Made by a program: the position numbers and the translations under genes
Source: Psychroflexus curvus
Lineage (GTDB): Bacteria > Bacteroidota > Bacteroidia > Flavobacteriales > Flavobacteriaceae
Direction of reading: 5' to 3'
Assembly: GCF_020164585.1 (NCBI RefSeq)
Contig: NZ_JAIQZF010000008.1
Location: 1-64,000 of the forward strand
DNA length: 64,000 nt
Notes under the pieces: generated by a model
Seen by the model: only the letters and a program-made list of their open reading frames with translations
Databases searched by the model: none
Told to the model about the DNA's origin: nothing
Part shown: positions 8,685 to 15,600 of the stretch, in pieces
Layout: every line of letters starts with the position of its first letter
How positions within the stretch are numbered: position 1 is the stretch's first letter

Positions 8685-8749
8685 CTCTTCGGGCTCCTAT
8701 CCGCCTAAGGCGGACACTGGTTCGAGTCTCCGCCCGAGGCGGACTACTA
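8682..8749 (+). pseudogene. tRNA-fMet 3' fragment, copy 5
   Basis: TAGCTCTTCGGGCTCCTAT is followed by palindrome TCCGCCTAAGGCGGA, the T-arm half, and palindrome TCCGCCCGAGGCGGA before CTACTA. Confidence 0.8.
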
Positions 8750-8793
8750 GTAAAAGCTTCACAGCAATGTGAGGCTTTTTTTGTTTTAAATCG

Positions 8794-9051
8794 GTTACAG
8801 AAGACTATGTTGTTTATGTTTTGAAATCTCTATCTTCAGATAAACATTATATGGGTTTGACCCAGAATTCAATCTCAAGATTTAAATCTCACAATTCACT
8901 AGGGAAGAAAGGCTTTACCACAAGATATCGACCCTGGTTTGTGATTTGGATAGAGTTTTATAAAACAAAAGCTGAAGCGGTGTCCAGAGAAAAATTTTTA
9001 AAAAGTGGTAAAGGACGGGAGTGGATGCAAAAGCATATCTATGATTACTAG
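8794..9051 (+). pseudogene. GIY-YIG array copy 6, start codon missing
   Basis: In frame, the copy reads VTEDYVVYVLKSLSSDKHYM before rejoining the common sequence at GLTQNSIS. The first 30 codons use different codons from copies 1-5 (for example TTGAAATCTCTA for TTAAAATCTTTG), so this 5' part comes from a diverged lineage. There is no ATG where other copies start; the first possible start is TTG at 8821, which would remove the GIY strand. The ORF otherwise ends normally at the tRNA TAG. It is probably not expressed as an active nuclease. Confidence 0.7.
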
Positions 9052-9116
9052 CTCTTCGGGCTCATATCCGCCTAAGGCGGACACTGGTTCGAGTCTCCGC
9101 TCGAGGCGGACTACTA
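9049..9116 (+). pseudogene. tRNA-fMet 3' fragment, copy 6
   Basis: It keeps the CAU anticodon (CGGGCTCATAT), then palindrome TCCGCCTAAGGCGGA, the T-arm half and TCCGCTCGAGGCGGA, in which one base disturbs the palindrome, before CTACTA. Confidence 0.8.
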
Positions 9117-9161
9117 AGAAAAAGCTTCACAGCAATGTGAGGCTTTTTTTGTTTTAAATCG

Positions 9162-9419
9162 GTTACAGAAGACTATGTTGTTTATGTTTTGAAATCTCTA
9201 TCTTCAGATAAACATTATATGGGTTTGACCCAGAATTCAATCTCAAGATTTAAATCTCACAATTCACTAGGGAAGAAAGGCTTTACCATAAGATATCGAC
9301 CCTGGTTTGTGATTTGGATAGAGTTTTATAAAACAAAAGCTGAAGCGGTGTCCAGAGAAAAATTTCTAAAAAGCGGCAAAGGTAGGGAGTGGATGCAGAA
9401 TCATATTGATGATTACTAG
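9162..9419 (+). pseudogene. GIY-YIG array copy 7, start codon missing
   Basis: It has the same diverged 5' block as copy 6 (VTEDYVVYVL...HYMG) and the same lack of an ATG; the first in-frame start candidate is TTG at 9189. Thr41 is changed to Ile (FTIRYRPW). The 3' half matches copies 1-5, with NHIDDY at the end. Copies 6 and 7 are probably a local duplication. Confidence 0.7.
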
Positions 9420-9484
9420 CTCTTCGGGCTCCTATCCGCCTTAGGCGGACACTGGTTCGAGTCTCCGCCTGAGGCGGACTACTA
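9417..9484 (+). pseudogene. tRNA-fMet 3' fragment, copy 7
   Basis: TAGCTCTTCGGGCTCCTAT is followed by TCCGCCTTAGGCGGA, the T-arm half, TCCGCCTGAGGCGGA and CTACTA. The following terminator loop has CCATG instead of CAATG. Confidence 0.8.
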
Positions 9485-9532
9485 AGAAAAAGCTTCACAG
9501 CCATGTGAGGCTTTTTTTGTTTAAATTAGAAT

Positions 9533-9754
9533 ATGGAATATGCTGTCTATGTTTTAAAATCTTTGTCTTCGGCAAAACATTATGTTGGCCTTACACAGAA
9601 TTTAATCTCAAGATTTCAATCGCATAATGAATTAGGGAAGAAAGGTTTTACGACAAGATATCGGCCATGGTTTGTGATTTGGGTAGAGTTTTATACAACA
9701 AAAGCTGAAGCAATGTCCAGAGAAAAATTTCTAAAAAGCGGCAAAGGTAGGTAG
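9533..9754 (+). pseudogene. GIY-YIG array copy 8, premature stop
   Basis: It starts with ATG and reads MEYAVYVLKSLSSAKHYVG, with Arg27 and Glu64 present. A GAG to TAG change at codon 74 (GKGR then stop) removes the last ten residues. The original stop context, ACTAGCTC, is still visible at 9780-9787. Loss of the tail after the catalytic Glu may or may not abolish activity. Confidence 0.75.
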
Positions 9755-9781
9755 TGGATGCAAAATCATAATGATGATTAC

Positions 9782-9897
9782 TAGCTCTTCGGGCTCCTAT
9801 CCGCCTTAGGCGGACACTGGTTCTTCCGAGGTTTCGGACCTGCCTGCCTGCCTGCCTGCCTGCCCGACTGGGACAGGAAGGCAGGTCCCCGCTACTA
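9782..9897 (+). pseudogene. tRNA-fMet 3' fragment, copy 8, expanded
   Basis: TAGCTCTTCGGGCTCCTAT, the TCCGCCTTAGGCGGA palindrome and CACTGGTTC are present. The T arm is then interrupted by a GC-rich insert of about 60 bp containing a CCTG tetranucleotide repeat. The acceptor end CCCCGCTACTA follows at 9887-9897. Confidence 0.75.
9838..9886 (+). repeat. GC-rich hairpin with CCTG tetranucleotide repeat
   Basis: GGACCTGCC begins a run of CTGC/CCTG tetranucleotides (five to six units), followed by a short loop with GGGACAGG and closed by GGCAGGTCC. The ends pair (GGACCTGCC with GGCAGGTCC), so the whole insert can form a long hairpin. A related CCTGCCTG/CAGGCAGG palindrome sits inside the glycosyltransferase gene at 59617-59645. 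Confidence 0.75.
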
Positions 9898-9900
9898 GTA

Positions 9901-9935
9901 AAATCCACTAATTTTAAAATTAGTGGATTTTTATT
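9901..9935 (+). terminator. terminator closing the array
   Basis: AAATCCACTAATTTT pairs perfectly with AAAATTAGTGGATTT and is followed by TTATTTT. It differs from the cassette terminator and marks the right edge of the array, perhaps the terminator of the ancestral locus. Confidence 0.8.
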
Positions 9936-10003
9936 TTGCGATGGTTTGAGCGAGAAGTCTATCCTGATCGAAATACAACGGAAACGAAGGGAGTCCAGCC
10001 TGC

Positions 10004-10186
10004 CCTAACGGCTTATTCTTTTACCCAATACACCAACATGGCTGATAAAGAGCGTGAAGAAATCAGAAAAGCACTGTTGTGGTATTGTGAGCTGGATACG
10101 CTTGCCATGGTCATTGTTTTGAGCATTTGGTGGATATGGTTGAATATGATGCTGCGCTTAAAAGCAAGATCCAATATTTTCAATAA
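10004..10186 (+). pseudogene. DUF2779 protein C-terminal remnant, frameshifted
   Basis: The frame reads AYSFTQYTNMADKE, then REEIRKALLWYCELDTLAMV, and after a one-base deletion near 10120 the next frame continues EHLVDMVEYDAALKSKIQYF and stops at 10186. CELDTLAMVxIxEH near the C-terminus is characteristic of DUF2779 proteins, which usually have several hundred residues. Only about 60 codons remain. It lies just right of the tRNA array, so the array or its rearrangement may have removed the rest. Confidence 0.8.
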
Positions 10187-10382
10187 AACATTTTTATAAA
10201 TGCTCATGTTATTTAGATGAATCTCTGGCTCAAACCAATTGATGCATCGCCTAATGACATAGCAGCTGAAAAGCCGTTGTTAGAACCGTTGCATTAGCCG
10301 TTGCACTTCATTTCAATGCTGTTGCTTTAATTATTAAAAGCCTGTCTTACAGGTTTTTAAATATATAACTTAAATAAGAAAA

Positions 10383-10415
10383 CCGTTGAGGTGTTATTCG
10401 AAGGTTTAATTCATT
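10383..10415 (+). repeat. short direct repeat, copy 2
   Basis: CCGTTGAGGTGTTA, a diverged centre, then GGTTTAATTCATT; it is the counterpart of 6551-6582. It lies just downstream of the hip operon stop codon. Confidence 0.6.
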
Positions 10416-10436
10416 AACCCTTGAAAATAATTTGAT

Positions 10437-11384
10437 TTAATCTTCTAATTCTAAAGATTGATATCTGCTTTTAAGTAAATTTATATAAGCCGTTTTCATA
10501 CCATCTGATAGAAAGGATCGATGAACCCACTCCATGGCCTTCGGCTTATTTTTTTTAATTCGATTGAAGCTCCCTTTGATTTGCTTAGGAGTCAATTCCA
10601 TGCCTTTAGCCAATTTTTCAAAATGTTCTCGCTTAAATTTCTTTTTCTTCCCTGATAAAGACAAAGCAAGTTCCTCGGTGTCGTCTGGTAGTACTATAGA
10701 AGCATTCAAAAGATCATAAGCTGGTGATAATGTCCAGCCCGTTTGACTTTCTATCATGGAAAAGTTTTTAAGGTGCATATCATTGTTACCAGTAACAAAC
10801 GATAAAAGAGCTAAATCAAAATAAAAGGTTTTATCTAGCAAAGTGTTACTGGAATACTTGTCCAGCGCATTTCCGATTTTTTCCATAGACCCTTTATACT
10901 TATCAAATGCTTCTGTGATTTGAAACATGTCCAGCATATGTATTTTTCTTCCATCTTCTGTTCGGTCAACCCGTTTTGTTATGTAAGATAATTCTCCTGA
11001 AGATAATCGAATAAGTGATGAAGGAACAACCCTGATTCCAAATGCTTCAGCTATACGCATGGTGACATGCTCGTTTTCCGGCATTTCAGGAAATTGCTCA
11101 GAAGGTGGCTTAAAGATGTATTGACCTCCCAATGCATCTATAACGGTTAAGCGTGTATTGGAATTCTTTTTAGCCTTATCAACTAATGACAAAGATAGTT
11201 TTGGTTGAACGCCTGGGACAGCAATGCTTCGTTCTAAAACACGTTTGGCAAGCTCATCCATTTGGTTAAGAGTATACTCTATTTCAGGTGGTGTTTTGGA
11301 ATCAAAAAACAGAAGAGAGCAATCTTGATGAAAGTCATGTCCTTTTTCAATAGCTTTATAACAATACAAACATTTATTTTTCAT
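10437..11384 (-). CDS. hipT: HipT-like serine/threonine kinase toxin
   Basis: This 315-residue protein carries the HipA C-terminal kinase domain. The N-terminus has a small zinc-knuckle pattern (C5xxC8, H19xxC22). RSIAVPGVQPKLSLSL at residues 52-67 is the ATP-loop region; in HipT the Ser-Ile-Ser motif is the autophosphorylation site, and here it reads Ser53-Ile54-Ala55. The catalytic core is TGNNDMHLKNFSMI with the metal-ligand Asp in SPAYDLLNA. Because HipA's N-terminal subdomain is encoded separately by the upstream gene, the unit fits the three-part HipBST type, in which HipT phosphorylates an aminoacyl-tRNA synthetase (TrpS in E. coli O127). It overlaps hipS by 11 bp. Target here is unknown. 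Confidence 0.85.
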   Translation of the reverse strand: MKNKCLYCYKAIEKGHDFHQDCSLLFFDSKTPPEIEYTLNQMDELAKRVLERSIAVPGVQPKLSLSLVDKAKKNSNTRLTVIDALGGQYIFKPPSEQFPEMPENEHVTMRIAEAFGIRVVPSSLIRLSSGELSYITKRVDRTEDGRKIHMLDMFQITEAFDKYKGSMEKIGNALDKYSSNTLLDKTFYFDLALLSFVTGNNDMHLKNFSMIESQTGWTLSPAYDLLNASIVLPDDTEELALSLSGKKKKFKREHFEKLAKGMELTPKQIKGSFNRIKKNKPKAMEWVHRSFLSDGMKTAYINLLKSRYQSLELED

Positions 11385-11709
11385 CTTCTTCTGTAATAGG
11401 TTCTACACTCACGGCACCGATGCAGTTTTGACAGCAAGCCAATAACAATCCCATTCTGTCATTTTTATTGATTTTCCAATTTTCAGAAGCAATATCCAGT
11501 AACCAGCCTTCTGGAATTAAGCCTTCAAAAAAAGGAAAAAGTCGTTTTTCGGTGTAGGCTTCATGTTGAACAGGCATGGTGAAGCTGATAAATTTATGAG
11601 GATGATTTGTTACATAATCATCCTCATATTGAAACACATAGTCACCATCATTGGTTTCTGTGATGATTCCAGCCAAATGGGTTTTATAAAATACCTTTCC
11701 TTGTCTCAT
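11374..11709 (-). CDS. hipS: HipS-like antitoxin (HipA N-terminal subdomain)
   Basis: This 111-residue protein matches the HipA N-terminal subdomain: GKVFYKTHLAGIITE, YEDDYVTNHPHKFISFTMP, and FPFFEGLIPEGWLLDIASE followed by DRMGLLLACCQNCIGAVSVE. In full-length HipA this part is fused to the kinase. As a separate gene between an HTH gene and a kinase it corresponds to HipS, which neutralises HipT in the known HipBST system. ATGA overlap with hipB upstream and 11-bp overlap with hipT downstream support translational coupling. Confidence 0.85.
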   Translation of the reverse strand: MRQGKVFYKTHLAGIITETNDGDYVFQYEDDYVTNHPHKFISFTMPVQHEAYTEKRLFPFFEGLIPEGWLLDIASENWKINKNDRMGLLLACCQNCIGAVSVEPITEEDEK

Positions 11710-11915
11710 TTATGCATTGCTTTACTGTTAACTGGTGCTAATTCATGTCCGAACATTCTGAGAACCAGATTGACTTTTTCCATGTTTAGATTGGTTTTAC
11801 CCTGTTCAATTTTACGAACGACCGTCAATGCAACTCCTGCACGATCGGCAAATTCTTCCTGTGTAAGATTAACTTGCTTTCTACGCTCTTTTACAAAATC
11901 CGCTAATTGATTCAT
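11706..11915 (-). CDS. hipB: HipB-like HTH regulator
   Basis: This 69-residue XRE-type DNA-binding protein has the helix-turn-helix in LTQEEFADRAGVALTVVRKI followed by EQGKTNLNMEKVNLVLRMFG. It is the first gene of the three-gene operon and should repress it, helped by HipS/HipT as in other hip systems. An operator-like site overlaps its start codon and two more lie upstream at 40-bp steps. Confidence 0.85.
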   Translation of the reverse strand: MNQLADFVKERRKQVNLTQEEFADRAGVALTVVRKIEQGKTNLNMEKVNLVLRMFGHELAPVNSKAMHK

Positions 11916-11935
11916 TATACGTTTTTAAATATAAT
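11914..11935. promoter_or_regulatory. hip operator-like site O1
   Basis: ATTATACGT-N6-ATATAAT pattern (ATTATACGTTTTTAAATATAAT is 22 bp; half-sites ATTATA and TATAAT are inverted). It overlaps the hipB start codon. Together with O2 and O3 it starts at exact 40-bp intervals. Confidence 0.65.
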
Positions 11936-11953
11936 TATGATCAAATATATTAA

Positions 11954-11975
11954 ATTATATGTAATTAGATATAAT
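11954..11975. promoter_or_regulatory. hip operator-like site O2
   Basis: ATTATATGT then AATTAG then ATATAAT, with the same inverted half-sites as O1 and starting exactly 40 bp from it. Confidence 0.65.
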
Positions 11976-11993
11976 ACGAAAGAAAATAAAAAT

Positions 11994-12015
11994 TTTATAC
12001 GTAAAAGCATATAAT
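11994..12015. promoter_or_regulatory. hip operator-like site O3
   Basis: TTTATACGT then AAAAGC then ATATAAT, starting exactly 40 bp from O2. The equal spacing puts all three sites at nearly the same angular phase of the helix, as expected for co-operative binding. Beyond it, to 12269, I see no gene. Confidence 0.6.
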
Positions 12016-12269
12016 TTAGACTTGAATCAATTTAGTCTCAAATCCAATTTAATTTCATTGTTTTAAGTGTATTTGAAAGGAATAAGTGCTTTAAATTTTT
12101 TCGAATCACCTTCTTCATGTTTGCTATTGCCTGCAGCAGTGCTTATAATTCCTTTAAAATTTGTTTTTATTTAAAGACAGCACTTAGTTTTGCAGTTGAA
12201 AATAAATAGCAACCTAAGCAATCAATCTTTGGCAGTCAGGACTAAGCTGATGTTGGTAAATATGAATCG

Positions 12270-12965
12270 ATGAACAATTCAGCTCAAAACAAGAATAACA
12301 AGAGTCATCTTCCTCTTGTATTTACACTGACACTATTAGGCGGCATGGTGGCTGGTTATTTTTTTGTGCCGAGCCTGCAGCAATTTCTAGACGAAGCCTG
12401 GAGAGTCCTTAGCAGCAATGATGAGCAACGTATTAAAAATTGGGTGGATGATTTTGGCTGGTACGGCCCTTTAGTTCTGATTCTGGCCATGGTAGTGCAG
12501 ATGTTTTTAATAGTCATTCCAAGTTTAGCCCTTATGGTTGTTTCAATTCTCGCCTATGGTGCGGTTTGGGGTAGTATTATCAGTTTGGTTGCTATTTTTG
12601 CGGCTTCATCGGTGGGGTACTTCGTCGGACGTTATTTAGGCCAAACCATCATCATGAAGCTATTAGGGGAGAAGACCGAAACTAAGATAAAACTCTTTTT
12701 AAACAACTATGGATTCTGGGCAGTCATCATCACACGGCTCAACCCGTTTCTTTCCAACGATGCCATTAGTTTTGTTGGTGGTATGCTAAAAATGGGCTAC
12801 TGGCGATTTATAGGGGCAACTCTGTTTGGAATCTTACCACTCACTGTTTTTATAGCTGTTTTAGGAGAAAATTTGGAACGCTTAAAGTGGGGGGCTTTAA
12901 TCTTTTTACTTGGCTTTGTTTACTACGTATGGTGGGATAATAAACCTCAAAAGCATGAGGAATAG
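12270..12965 (+). CDS. VTT-domain (TVP38/TMEM64, DedA-like) membrane protein
   Basis: This 231-residue integral membrane protein has an N-terminal membrane segment (LVFTLTLLGGMVAGYFFV), a soluble stretch ending WVDDFGWYGPLVLI, and the VTT core: IPSLALMVVSILAYGAVWG, ASSVGYFVGRYLGQ, FWAVIITRLNPFLSNDAISF and GGMLKMGYWRFIGATLFG. The RLNPFLSNDxxSFVGG motif resembles the conserved re-entrant loop of the family, whose members are linked to lipid scrambling or transport. It seems to be a single-gene unit. Confidence 0.85.
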   Translation: MNNSAQNKNNKSHLPLVFTLTLLGGMVAGYFFVPSLQQFLDEAWRVLSSNDEQRIKNWVDDFGWYGPLVLILAMVVQMFLIVIPSLALMVVSILAYGAVWGSIISLVAIFAASSVGYFVGRYLGQTIIMKLLGEKTETKIKLFLNNYGFWAVIITRLNPFLSNDAISFVGGMLKMGYWRFIGATLFGILPLTVFIAVLGENLERLKWGALIFLLGFVYYVWWDNKPQKHEE

Positions 12966-13573
12966 TCGATTTTATTGACGACGTCCTGTTCCTAAATTCT
13001 TCGCCTAAGAAGAAGCGTTGAGGATGTAACCATTGACACTCCAGGCGTTTAATTTTTTTATAACTGAGACCAACATTTCTAGGATGCTGAATAACCAGAA
13101 GAATATTCAAAACCTGTTTCAGTGATAAGATAAGAAACAGCATTAATCGACATACCCCTGCACTGAGCTGGTGTATTCTCTCGCAAGCTCTTGCATCCAA
13201 AAACAAAAACAGAAGAAAATGTTGCGTTTGTAGTGAAACAATTTAAAATGCCAAAAAACCATTTACAGCATGCATTGCAGAATAATTCTGATATAAATAG
13301 TCTCATCCTGCCTTAAGTCTTTTCTGATAAAATGAGTAAACACTCCATATATCCGCAACAAAAGCAAACTTAAAAAGGCTGGAAGAATTACTACAACCTT
13401 AGCATAAAGTTGGAACTATCAAAACCATTGTTCTTAAAAAAAATCAACTTCTTATCTATAGCAGCTCACTTTTCGGAATATTTTGTAAATGCATATTTTC
13501 TTAGGTTTGTGCTAATGCAAAATCAACTCACTTGCTTAAGCTGACAGAATATTTATAAAAAAACAAATTTAAT
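12966..13573. other. 608-bp intergenic region, no gene seen
   Basis: Open frames on the minus strand at 12850-13306 show no domain, have poor start contexts and overlap the VTT gene, so they are not called. No promoter matching TTTG-N(17-23)-TAnnTTTG was evident. Confidence 0.5.
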
Positions 13574-14233
13574 GTGAAGCAGAAAATTAAAAAGGCCTGG
13601 CCCACCAGGAAGGCTATGGAGCAAATTTATACCATGAAGCTCTGGGGAGACAACCACTCTGATTTTTATTCAGGCATCGGTTCTCATCATCCTGGATTCG
13701 TAAATCCTTACATTGAGGTTTTATCTTTTTATTTGCAGAGTTTTAAATCTGTCCCTGTCGTTTGTGACCTGGGCTGTGGCGATTTTAATATTGGAAAACA
13801 TCTGGTACAGTATGCCGATAGATATATCGGTGTGGATATTGTTGAGGAGCTTATCGACTATAATTCCAGAACCTTTACGGATGAACACTTAGAGTTTTAC
13901 TGTCTGGATATTGCGGTCGATGATTTACCGGCCGCTGAGGTAGTCATTTTAAGACAGGTGCTGCAGCATCTCTCAAATGATGAGATACACAATATTCTAA
14001 CCAAACTAAGTCATTATAAATACCTCATTCTCACCGAACATTTGCCTCAGGGTGAATTTGTGCCGAATAAAGAGATCATTTCCGGTCAGGGAACACGACT
14101 CAAAAAGCAAAGCGGGGTCAATTTATTAGCACCACCATTTCATTTTAAAGTCAAGGAAGAAAAAAATCTACTGACCATTCCGTCTGAAGATCATAAAGGT
14201 GTTATTCAGACCACCTTATATACCCTGTATTAA
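13574..14233 (+). CDS. class I SAM-dependent methyltransferase
   Basis: This 219-residue protein has motif I as VCDLGCGDFNIGKHL (about residue 63), the acidic end of strand 2 in YIGVDIVEELIDYN, motif II-like FYCLDIAVDDLP and post-motif VVILRQVLQHLSNDEI. The start is GTG at 13574, since the overlapping ATG at 13572 is followed at once by TGA; an internal ATG at 13616 is an alternative. The LQHLSN signature is common in small-molecule and lipid methyltransferases. Substrate unknown; no operon partner. Confidence 0.8.
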   Translation: MKQKIKKAWPTRKAMEQIYTMKLWGDNHSDFYSGIGSHHPGFVNPYIEVLSFYLQSFKSVPVVCDLGCGDFNIGKHLVQYADRYIGVDIVEELIDYNSRTFTDEHLEFYCLDIAVDDLPAAEVVILRQVLQHLSNDEIHNILTKLSHYKYLILTEHLPQGEFVPNKEIISGQGTRLKKQSGVNLLAPPFHFKVKEEKNLLTIPSEDHKGVIQTTLYTLY

Positions 14234-14260
14234 GTCAGCTATTTTTGACTTTTCAGTTAA

Positions 14261-15136
14261 TCAATCCTCGTCTTTGTAATCGTTCAATCCCTTGAGTGCT
14301 GCCTTGCGTCCCATTTCTATCAATTCATCAGCTTTATAAAAATCATAGATTTCACAGCTATACCGTGGCGTTTCTATTAAAATATCAGGGGGGTATTTTT
14401 CAAGTATATGCTTAACCATTTCATTCCTCATCAATTCAAAGGAGACATTCATGATATCAAAATAGCTTAACGCATTACTATCATCCTCCGGGAATAATTC
14501 ACTCAGATTTTCATTGAATTTATCTATTGTATTTTGATAAAACGATTGCTCTTCCTCTTCTTTTTTCTTTTCATTTTTCTCGGGTAGGGGAAGGTCTGCA
14601 TTTACATTTACTGCAATCAAAACATCATTGTCGTTTCGAGGAGCATGGGGGATAGGAATATTATTGATGACACCCCCATCCACAAGGATAGACTCTTCAT
14701 TTTTTACTGGGGTGATGACATTCGGAATAGCTACGGAAGCCCGCATGGCCTTATACAGACTTCCTTCCCTGAACACCACCTGTTTTTTGCTAATCAAATC
14801 GGTGGCGGTAGCGCAAAACCGAATGGGTAAGTCCTGAATCTGTTTGTCAGGAATGAAGCCTGATAATTCTTCAAAGGCTTTGTCTCCTTCAATAAATCCG
14901 CTTTTAAACAGGGTGAAATCCACCAGATTAAAGACATCTATTTTATCGAGTTTCAAGGTCCACTCTTTAAATTCTTTAAGTTTTCCTGCTGCATAAATTC
15001 CGCCAACCACTGCACCCATAGACGTGCCAGTTATGGAGTGAATTTCATAACCTTGCTGTTCAAGCTCTTCCAGGACTCCTATATGGGCAAGGCCTCTTGC
15101 ACCTCCTCCGGATAAAACTAAGGATACTTTTTTCAT
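14261..15136 (-). CDS. patatin-like phospholipase
   Basis: This 291-residue patatin-family hydrolase has the oxyanion motif LSGGGARGLAHIGVLE at the N-terminus, nucleophile Ser in GTSMGAVVGG (about residue 40) and the catalytic Asp in DGGVINNIP (about residue 165). There is no signal peptide, so it should act in the cytoplasm or at the inner membrane face, like RssA-type proteins. A Lys/Glu-rich insert (KNEKKKEEEEQ) follows the catalytic Asp. It converges with the methyltransferase gene. Confidence 0.88.
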   Translation of the reverse strand: MKKVSLVLSGGGARGLAHIGVLEELEQQGYEIHSITGTSMGAVVGGIYAAGKLKEFKEWTLKLDKIDVFNLVDFTLFKSGFIEGDKAFEELSGFIPDKQIQDLPIRFCATATDLISKKQVVFREGSLYKAMRASVAIPNVITPVKNEESILVDGGVINNIPIPHAPRNDNDVLIAVNVNADLPLPEKNEKKKEEEEQSFYQNTIDKFNENLSELFPEDDSNALSYFDIMNVSFELMRNEMVKHILEKYPPDILIETPRYSCEIYDFYKADELIEMGRKAALKGLNDYKDED

Positions 15137-15600
15137 TTGATTTTGTTTATGATCTTAACCACAGTAAAACTTAGTTTCAAATTTACTTTTAAAAAATTTC
15201 CAAATCATCAAAATGTTCTTTTTTACCATTTAAAGCTTAAAAAGATAACCTGCAGGTATAGAATGGGTATAGGATGAACTTTAGCTGGTTTTATTTGAAA
15301 TCAACCTTTGATGAAAGCGATTATTAGAATTACATTATTTTTTATATCAATAAGAATCGCTTGACAGAACTCAAAGGACAAGTAAATAAGCTATAATAGA
15401 TAAGGCCTAACTTTTTTGATCCGGGCACTGATAAGCGTTTAAAAGAGGTAAATTTAAAATAACGCTTTAAAAATGAATTTATTTTTGTGAGATTTTGATA
15501 AATGTGTAGATTGCAAATATTAGAATAAGTTGCTGCAAATTGTGAAGAATTGTGAAATTATGAATGTGATTAGTAAATATTTCTTAAGGAATTAGTTTAT
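15137..15600. other. 464-bp intergenic region, promoters expected
   Basis: It separates the divergent patatin and histidine-kinase genes, so it should hold promoters for both. No clear ORF, RNA gene or strong inverted repeat was found. Confidence 0.4.

Larger units (their letters stand above)
6889..9935 (+). repeat. tandem array of eight GIY-YIG / tRNA-fMet-3' cassettes
   Basis: A leading tRNA 3' fragment is followed by eight repeat units with periods of 359-368 bp. Each unit holds a short spacer, a GIY-YIG ORF, the 3' part of an initiator tRNA that begins at the ORF stop codon, and a rho-independent terminator with stem AAAGCTTCAC/GTGAGGCTTT. Nucleotide identity between units is high, but variants are shuffled: FKSHNS or FQSHNE, RPWF or RPCF, TTKAEAM or KTKAEAV, KH or NH near the end. 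This mosaic pattern indicates recombination or gene conversion between units. No intact tRNA-fMet 5' half occurs in the window. Confidence 0.9.

Noticed and set aside
6889-9897. Functional tRNA genes inside the array
   Set aside because: All copies lack the acceptor 5' strand and D-arm 5' side, and most have palindromes in the variable or acceptor region. None can fold as a tRNA.
9283-9908. Minus-strand ORFs across the array (73 and 86 aa)
   Set aside because: They are antisense to the repeated GIY-YIG ORF and tRNA fragments, and their open state follows from repeat composition.
6551-10415. Integrated element with an integrase
   Set aside because: Although direct repeats bracket the region, it contains no integrase or recombinase, so a classical integrative element is not supported.
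12850-13306. Minus-strand ORFs of 118 and 75 aa
   Set aside because: No domain, poor start context, and one overlaps the 3' end of the VTT gene. They are likely chance frames.
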